NCBI GenBank assembly: GCA_024336345.1
Contig: JANFOG010000011.1
Coordinates: forward strand, 1,403,438-1,467,437
Source of the DNA: Mariannaea sp. PMI_226
Taxonomy: Eukaryota > Ascomycota > Sordariomycetes > Hypocreales > Nectriaceae
Direction of reading: 5' to 3'
Length of the DNA: 64,000 bases
The position numbers and the translations under genes were made by a program. The notes below the pieces were generated by a model, which searched no databases, was not told where the DNA came from, and saw only the letters and a list, made by a program, of their open reading frames with translations. Position 1 is the first letter of the stretch. Each line of letters starts with the position of its first letter. Below, in pieces: positions 58,150-64,000 of this stretch.

Positions 58150-59910
58150 GATAATAGGCTTTTTTTTTTTTATAAAATAATTCTTAGAAACTATATAAAA
58201 CAGTTATAAGATAGTATATTCTTTTTTTTTAGTTAAAAGAGGAAATTTATATATATTTATTAAAATAGCTATTTTAACTTTATAGCTTATAAATAGGGTT
58301 AGAATTTAGACCTTTTTTATATTAAGAATTACTTTTATAAGTAAATATTAATTTTACTTTAGCTTATTATTTAAATAGTATTTTAAAAGAATTTTACTTA
58401 GGTTTACTTAAGTTTATTATTATAGCTTAATTATTATATCCTAAGTTAGCCTAGATTATATATATATATGTCACGGCCTGATTACTAGAGATCATGTGCT
58501 AAGGAAGCCCCCCACATTTTCCACTTAATTACTATCAGAGCGACCACACGATTATAAGTGACTAAGCAATACTCATTACTCACTCGCCCACCCATCGCTC
58601 CCATCATACCATCATAAAACCCTTTATTATAAATAGTATATAAACTACAATTATTATCATTAGATAGCCTATTTAATTATTTAACTTTTAATATACTTTA
58701 GTTACTATAATCTACTTATACATTACTAAACATAATATAATGCCTTCTACCTACTTACTTTTAGTATTATCTTTAATATTCTTTGCTAATATAAACCAAT
58801 TATGACCGATTTATCCCTTAAGAATAAGTTAGATTATTATATATTAAAAGCTTTTATTTAAAAATATTAATCTTATTATAAACTATAAAAAGTAGGTAGT
58901 TAAAATGCTTTTATTTAGAATATTATATTAAATTAAATAATATTATTATATATTATAAATATGTTTAGATTATGATCTATTAATAATAATGCTGGCAATC
59001 TACTGCCAGCCTATAATAGGGCACCCCCTAATATTATTAAAATAATAGTAAAAGTTTAATAATTTCGAACTTTAGTCTAAATTATTTAATAATAGCTAAT
59101 TATTATTAATATATAAATAGTAACTCTATAAAGATAGTTTGTTGGGAGAAAACCCCACGCCTAAAAACACCCACAAGGCAGGTCTCGTGATGTAGGAAAA
59201 CGATATGCGAAACGGTCGCGACAGGAGGTCCGGAACGGCCACACCACAAATCCGGAAAGGAACGGAAATCAGCCAATCAAATTAGATAGAAATAAAGAGA
59301 ACTATTTGATCAAATGGTATCACAAATCATAAGTTATAGAAAAGATCAAGAAGTTAGGGCAAAAATAAGATATATTTGATGGTATGAAGATGCCTTATTT
59401 ACATTGTTTTGCGGTTATTTTATAAGGCCTATGACTATGAATGCGAGCCAATCAAATTGCAGCAAGCAAGGTGAAAAATGTATTAGGTAATGTAAGCGGC
59501 ATATGCTAAAGAAGTGAATTTTTCCTCCAACACAATAGATATAAGCCCAAAATAATATATTATTAGTAGTATCTTTAGTAATGCTTTTTATAAATAATAT
59601 AAAGTGTGATAAAGAAGAATTGATTAAACCCCCTAAATCTAATACCTTTAATAGAGATCTTAAGGATATTGTATTATTTATTATTAGGATGAATGTATAT
59701 TTTAAGTGATTTTTAATTAAGTTTATATTATTAAAAGCTAAGGCTTTATTTATTTAAACTTGCCTTAAAGGCACTATAATAATATAATTTAAACCTACTA
59801 TATATAACTATTTGAAATATAAAGATAATAAAATATTATAAGATTAAGTTATTATTAATATTTTTATTAATTAGGAAAATTTTAAAAAAGTCTTAAAAGA
59901 TATAATGTAT
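58150..59910. repeat. RIP-like AT-rich block, left part
   Basis: Overwhelmingly A/T with abundant TpA, typical of repeats hit by RIP. Less AT-rich islands occur at 58469-58620 (starting TGTCACGGCCTG, LTR-like) and 59145-59300 (GTTGGGAGAAAACCCC...). No intact ORF and no gene supported. Confidence 0.75.
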
Positions 59911-61758
59911 ATAATAAGCGAGCTGGTCAGACAAGCGAGCTGGTTAAAAATCCCTTATATATATTATAAACCATTTGATCAAATGCTTCTCAATTATTAA
60001 ATATGTTATAACAAGATAATAAAGTAAAGATTCTTCTTGCCCTTTGTATTTATTAAAATGATTTAAAATTAAGTCTTTATTGCGCTACAAAAGTCTATTA
60101 GGTTTTTTATAATACCCTACTCAATAGAGAGAATGGCATTTTTGCACAATGTGATATTATTCCTAATTTACGAAAGCTATTTAATCTAGAGGAAGATATT
60201 ATTATTTAGTTTATCCTAGACCTAGATTTGTGAGGATTTCCCTTATGATTGTGTGGTATTGAAGAAATGGCTGATTAATTGCTTATTGATCGAAATGTAT
60301 TACCTATTGGTAAGTGCTAGGCTTTAAACTTCATTAAATGCCACCTAGAGCTTAAAATGCGATTCTTTTATAAATATAATTATAAAAGAGCTAAATGCGA
60401 AGATCTAAAGATAATTAGTAATTGATTTAGGCTTATGATAAATATAATAAATAAGTTTAATATTTAATTAGATAATATATATAATTTTAATAAAATTGGC
60501 TTTATAATAGATATTATTATAAGTAGAATGGTTATAATAAATGTAGAAAGGCATTTAAATCCAAAATTGGTCTAGCCTAAAAATCAAGAATGGATTATAG
60601 TTATTTAAGCTATTAATATAAGAGGCTGGGCGATTTTGCTATTTCTTATTGCTATAAGCCAATTTCATTTTATTAATTAATATTAAAAAAGCAATCTTTT
60701 AGGCAATTGGGCTATTGCTATTACCCAAAATAGCTAGACTAATAATGTGATAGGTCTTAAGTAATTAAAGCACTTTAATTATTATATAAGCAATTAATCA
60801 ATTGATTACTATTATTTTCTTATTCTTAATGAGTATAAAAGTTATTATTTAGTTTAATTTGAGGAATATTATAAAGATAATAAAATTATTATATTTTATA
60901 TACTACCTAATTTATTTTATCTACTTTAGCCTCTTGATATTTTATATTTTGGGCTGCTTAAAATAATATATAGAAAAGAAATAAAGTATTTAATTAGATA
61001 TTTTATTATATATATTTTAAAATCTAATTTCTTCCCGGCCTTTTATAATATATATAATGCTATTATTATAGAAAATAATATTAAAGTAGGTTTTAAAGAA
61101 GTTGGGCTTAATCCTCTAGATCTAAAAAATATTATATTAAAGCTTAATATATGGCTATAGACTCTAATATCATTTAATTAAAAGCTTAAGCCTACTAGCC
61201 CTTAGGCCTTAAAGACTCCAAAGACTATTATTAAAACTAGCTCCCAATCTAAGTATTTTAAAAGATAAATTAAAAAGCTTTAAAGCACCTTTCTAGAATC
61301 TATTATTAAAGCATTATAATCGCTTTCTAAAGGAATAAAGGCTGTTATATATAAGATGGTGTTAATAAAGGCTAAGATTTGGGATCTTTAATAAGCAAAT
61401 GAGATATTTAGTAAATGGCGTAGATTAAAAAGGATTAGGCTATAAGATAGAGGGATAATAATAATAAAGGCAGGAAGGGAAGCAATCGATTAAATGGAAG
61501 CCGATGTGTAGATATAGGCGGAAATATTGCAAAATGGTGGTTGAGGGAAGTTAGCGCGATCGGGCGGAAGGCACTGTAGGACTTATGGCAAGATTGGTCA
61601 TAACGCAAGAATATATTAGGTAGTTATTGAGACCTCTGAGGAAGAGGATAGTGATTAGGATTATTTAATTAAATGCTTTGTGGTGTTTTTATCTTGGTTT
61701 TAAAATGAGATGTAGTGAAAAGTGACTAGCTCGCTTGTCTGACCAGCTCGCTTATTAT
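59911..61758 (+). mobile_element. RIP-decayed Fot1/pogo-type DNA transposon
   Basis: Terminal inverted repeats begin ATAATAAGCGAGCTGG at 59911 and end with its complement at 61758; about 31 bp match. Each TIR contains AAGCGAGCTGG or a close variant twice. Between them, + strand fragments read as pogo-family transposase with many stops: a DNA-binding/CENP-B-like part (VLPIGKCWALNFIKRHLELKMRF at about 60300-60370) and a DDE part (IYNFNKIGFI and GWAI at about 60480-60640). Length (~1.85 kb) fits the family. Stops arise from TA-rich changes as expected of RIP; certainly inactive. Confidence 0.8.
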
Positions 61759-61899
61759 GTACATTATTTAGATTAGTTAATAAAGAAAGATAAGTTATTA
61801 TATAAATTTATAAGATTAAATAAATTTAATTAGCTATAAAATATACTATTATCTTTTCATAATATAATACAATCTTTTTGCCTAATAAGACCAGTTCTT

Positions 61900-64000
61900 A
61901 TTATTATAACCCCAATCTGCCTTAAAAACCCTCTCTAATAAGAGAATTGAAATCTACAGGTCCTAAAGGGCCTAAAACCGATGGCACATTGGGGCCGCGG
62001 CGAAGATGTAGCAGCATTGCCAATGGTAATTGATTTTGGCTATTATAGCCTAAGCTAAAGTGCACACAACCCCCTATTTAACAAAAGCCAGTTTAACAAC
62101 CGGGCTAGCAATAGACCTATGGCAGTAGCAAATATAAATCTAGTTGAAAACAAAGAAAAAAAAGTATATAATACTATTGCTAAAATTATCCCCCCAAACC
62201 TTATAGACTAAGTCTAGACTACTATATAGAAATACACTAATTAATATAAGATATATGCCCGAGCCTTACTTAATGTAAAGACAATTTAGTCAATAGAAGA
62301 TAGAATCACTATAATTATTATTATAACCATTAATATAATAATCGCAATAGCCCTAAAAAACCCCTAAATAATAACTAGTAGTAATAACTCTAGGCCCTCC
62401 TACGCCTCTATAGCCTCCCATAGCATAAACCCCCCTATTAGCAAAAACAGCAAGCAATTAATATAGAATTATATCAAAAGAGAAGTCACTATATAAACAA
62501 AAAATACACTATTAGATATAAACAATAGAATACCAATGGATATAGTCTAGGTGGCAAATATAGCCTAAGGTAATACCAATATATTTATAGTATAATGCCT
62601 ACCCAATGGAAATATAATCTTTATATTTATAATATTAGATAAGGCTAAAAGCTATAATATCCCCAATTGGGTTAAAAAAGCCTTTAAAATTAATATAATA
62701 TTTACTTTCCCTATTTTTATTATAATTGCAAAGGGGGTTTAAACTATATCTATCCCTAATAATATTAATACCCTTATTAAGAAAATTAATAAATTAAATA
62801 ATTTAAAGATTATTTTAATAAAGAAAACCAAAGGCCAATTTAGGGCTACCCTAAGAATAAACCTAATTCTTTATATAATTTCAATTTATAAAGTAAACTA
62901 ACTATATAATAATGGCCTGCTTTTAGATACTAAATTTTTTAATTATAAACCATTTAATAAAAACCTCCGCCCAATATAATATTATAATTGCTTTAAATTT
63001 AGATATATTATTAGGAATTATAAGGTGCCCCCAATATACAGCTGCTGCAAAGGAGCAGCATATAAAAACTGCCTAGCATAACAAAAAGAAATCCTATATT
63101 ACTGCCCTTTATATAAAGGAGACCACCCAGCATAAAGCTAAGACTGCTTTATAGCAAAAGCGCATTAAGATTAAGCAAAATAAGATTATTTAGACTGACC
63201 CCTAAGATATTAAGAATGAAATAATAGCACTAAATTAATATAGACCTTTGCTATATTTAGTATAAATAGCTTACAATCTTCTAAAAGGCCAGAATCTAGA
63301 TGCCTAGCAGGATTGGTAAATAAAAGCCAATATACCTCAATTATTATTCCCCTAAGTTAAGGCTAATCCCTAGATAAAATAAAATCATCCTCTCCTCTAT
63401 TTACTATATCCTTCTTATTATAGAAGTAAAATATAAATATTATATTAAAATATATAATAGAAACCAGTGCTTATATATTTAGCGCTATAGGCCTATAGTG
63501 AATATAATATAATTATATTATTTAAATCAATAACCTTATAACCAATAGGCGCCCCAATATGCCTAAAAGAGCAAACTATTATATAATATATATTAGTAAA
63601 TAAGCTATATTCTATATTTATAAGCACTATAGGCCTAAATTGTGGATTTACTAATTAAATAAAGATTGAGTAGAAGTTAATTTTCTTAATTTAGCAACAA
63701 GAATTATAATATTATATAATCCCCCTAAAAGTAAGGGCATATTATTAGTAATATAGGCATTATACTCTATTAAACCTAATGATAATACCATTATAATTAG
63801 GGACTTTAATTATTATTACCCCCTATGGATATATATAATAGGCATATAAGGGTAGTAATAACCTCTTGGAGGAAGTGCGATAACTTTAAATTAAATTCAT
63901 TATATTATATAGCATAGCCACCCAGGCTGCCCGCAATAACCAAAATAGTATATTAGATCTTATATAATTAAGTAAAGGATTATATATAAGATATTAAAAA
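61900..64000 (+). mobile_element. RIP-decayed Tad1-like LINE (non-LTR) fragment
   Basis: Runs off the window edge. Remnants in + orientation: CCHC zinc-knuckle segments with Cys/His spacing of LINE ORF1 (about 62980-63160), then ORF2 endonuclease remnants around 63770-63960 (the IRDFNYYYPLW segment corresponds to the GDFNLHHPLW motif). Numerous stops; 5' limit uncertain. Confidence 0.65.

Noticed and set aside
58469..58620. Intact LTR retrotransposon beginning TGTCACGGCCTG
   Set aside because: Only an LTR-like start is visible; no second copy or internal coding region could be found.

Overview
The window is nuclear DNA of a filamentous ascomycete (Pezizomycotina). Genes carry many short introns of about 46-120 bp with GT..AG ends and CTAAC-like branch points. 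Families typical of this group are present: HET, Zn2Cys6 and C2H2 regulators, CYP P450s, several MFS transporters, small secreted cysteine-rich proteins, and an M35-like secreted protease. The last ~6 kb is an AT-rich block of decayed transposons that looks like RIP (C-to-T mutation of repeats). The genus cannot be read from the sequence. Exon coordinates were derived by hand from reading frame, splice sites and family motifs; no alignment was run.

Layout. (1) 0.1-20.0 kb: a dense set of ten metabolic genes without a PKS or NRPS core. In order they are an ACMSD-type decarboxylase, HBN1-type nitroreductase, alpha/beta hydrolase, sugar MFS, a C2H2+Zn2Cys6 regulator, a SnoaL-like protein, a CYP65-like P450, an imidazolonepropionase-like amidohydrolase, a DHA1 exporter and a dienelactone hydrolase. 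This composition suggests uptake, ring modification, hydrolysis and decarboxylation of an aromatic or xenobiotic compound, controlled by the resident regulator. CreA-like CCCCAC boxes recur upstream of several members. (2) 20-30 kb: a sparse stretch with an intronless Gcn5-type acetyltransferase, then a divergent pair of a DAL5-like permease (12 exons) and an AnmK/levoglucosan-kinase family sugar kinase. (3) 30-53 kb: accessory territory. It holds a tiny secreted peptide with a knottin-like cysteine pattern, a decayed F-box gene, a HET gene, a secreted HExxH metallopeptidase, a truncated CYP52-like P450, a second small secreted protein, an SDR, a regulator-like protein without a DNA-binding domain, and a 479-aa secreted protein. 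(4) 53-56.4 kb: non-coding, with five exact-length 133-bp tandem units. (5) 56.4-58.1 kb: a JEN1-type carboxylate transporter whose stop codon lies at the edge of the AT-rich block. (6) 58.15-64 kb: RIP-like DNA containing a Fot1/pogo transposon with its terminal inverted repeats and a Tad1-like LINE.

Most interesting points: the six-cysteine secreted peptide at 31.2 kb, the sugar kinase with both motif aspartates replaced, the putative catabolic cluster with shared upstream boxes, the extra-looking Gcn5, and two GC-AG introns.
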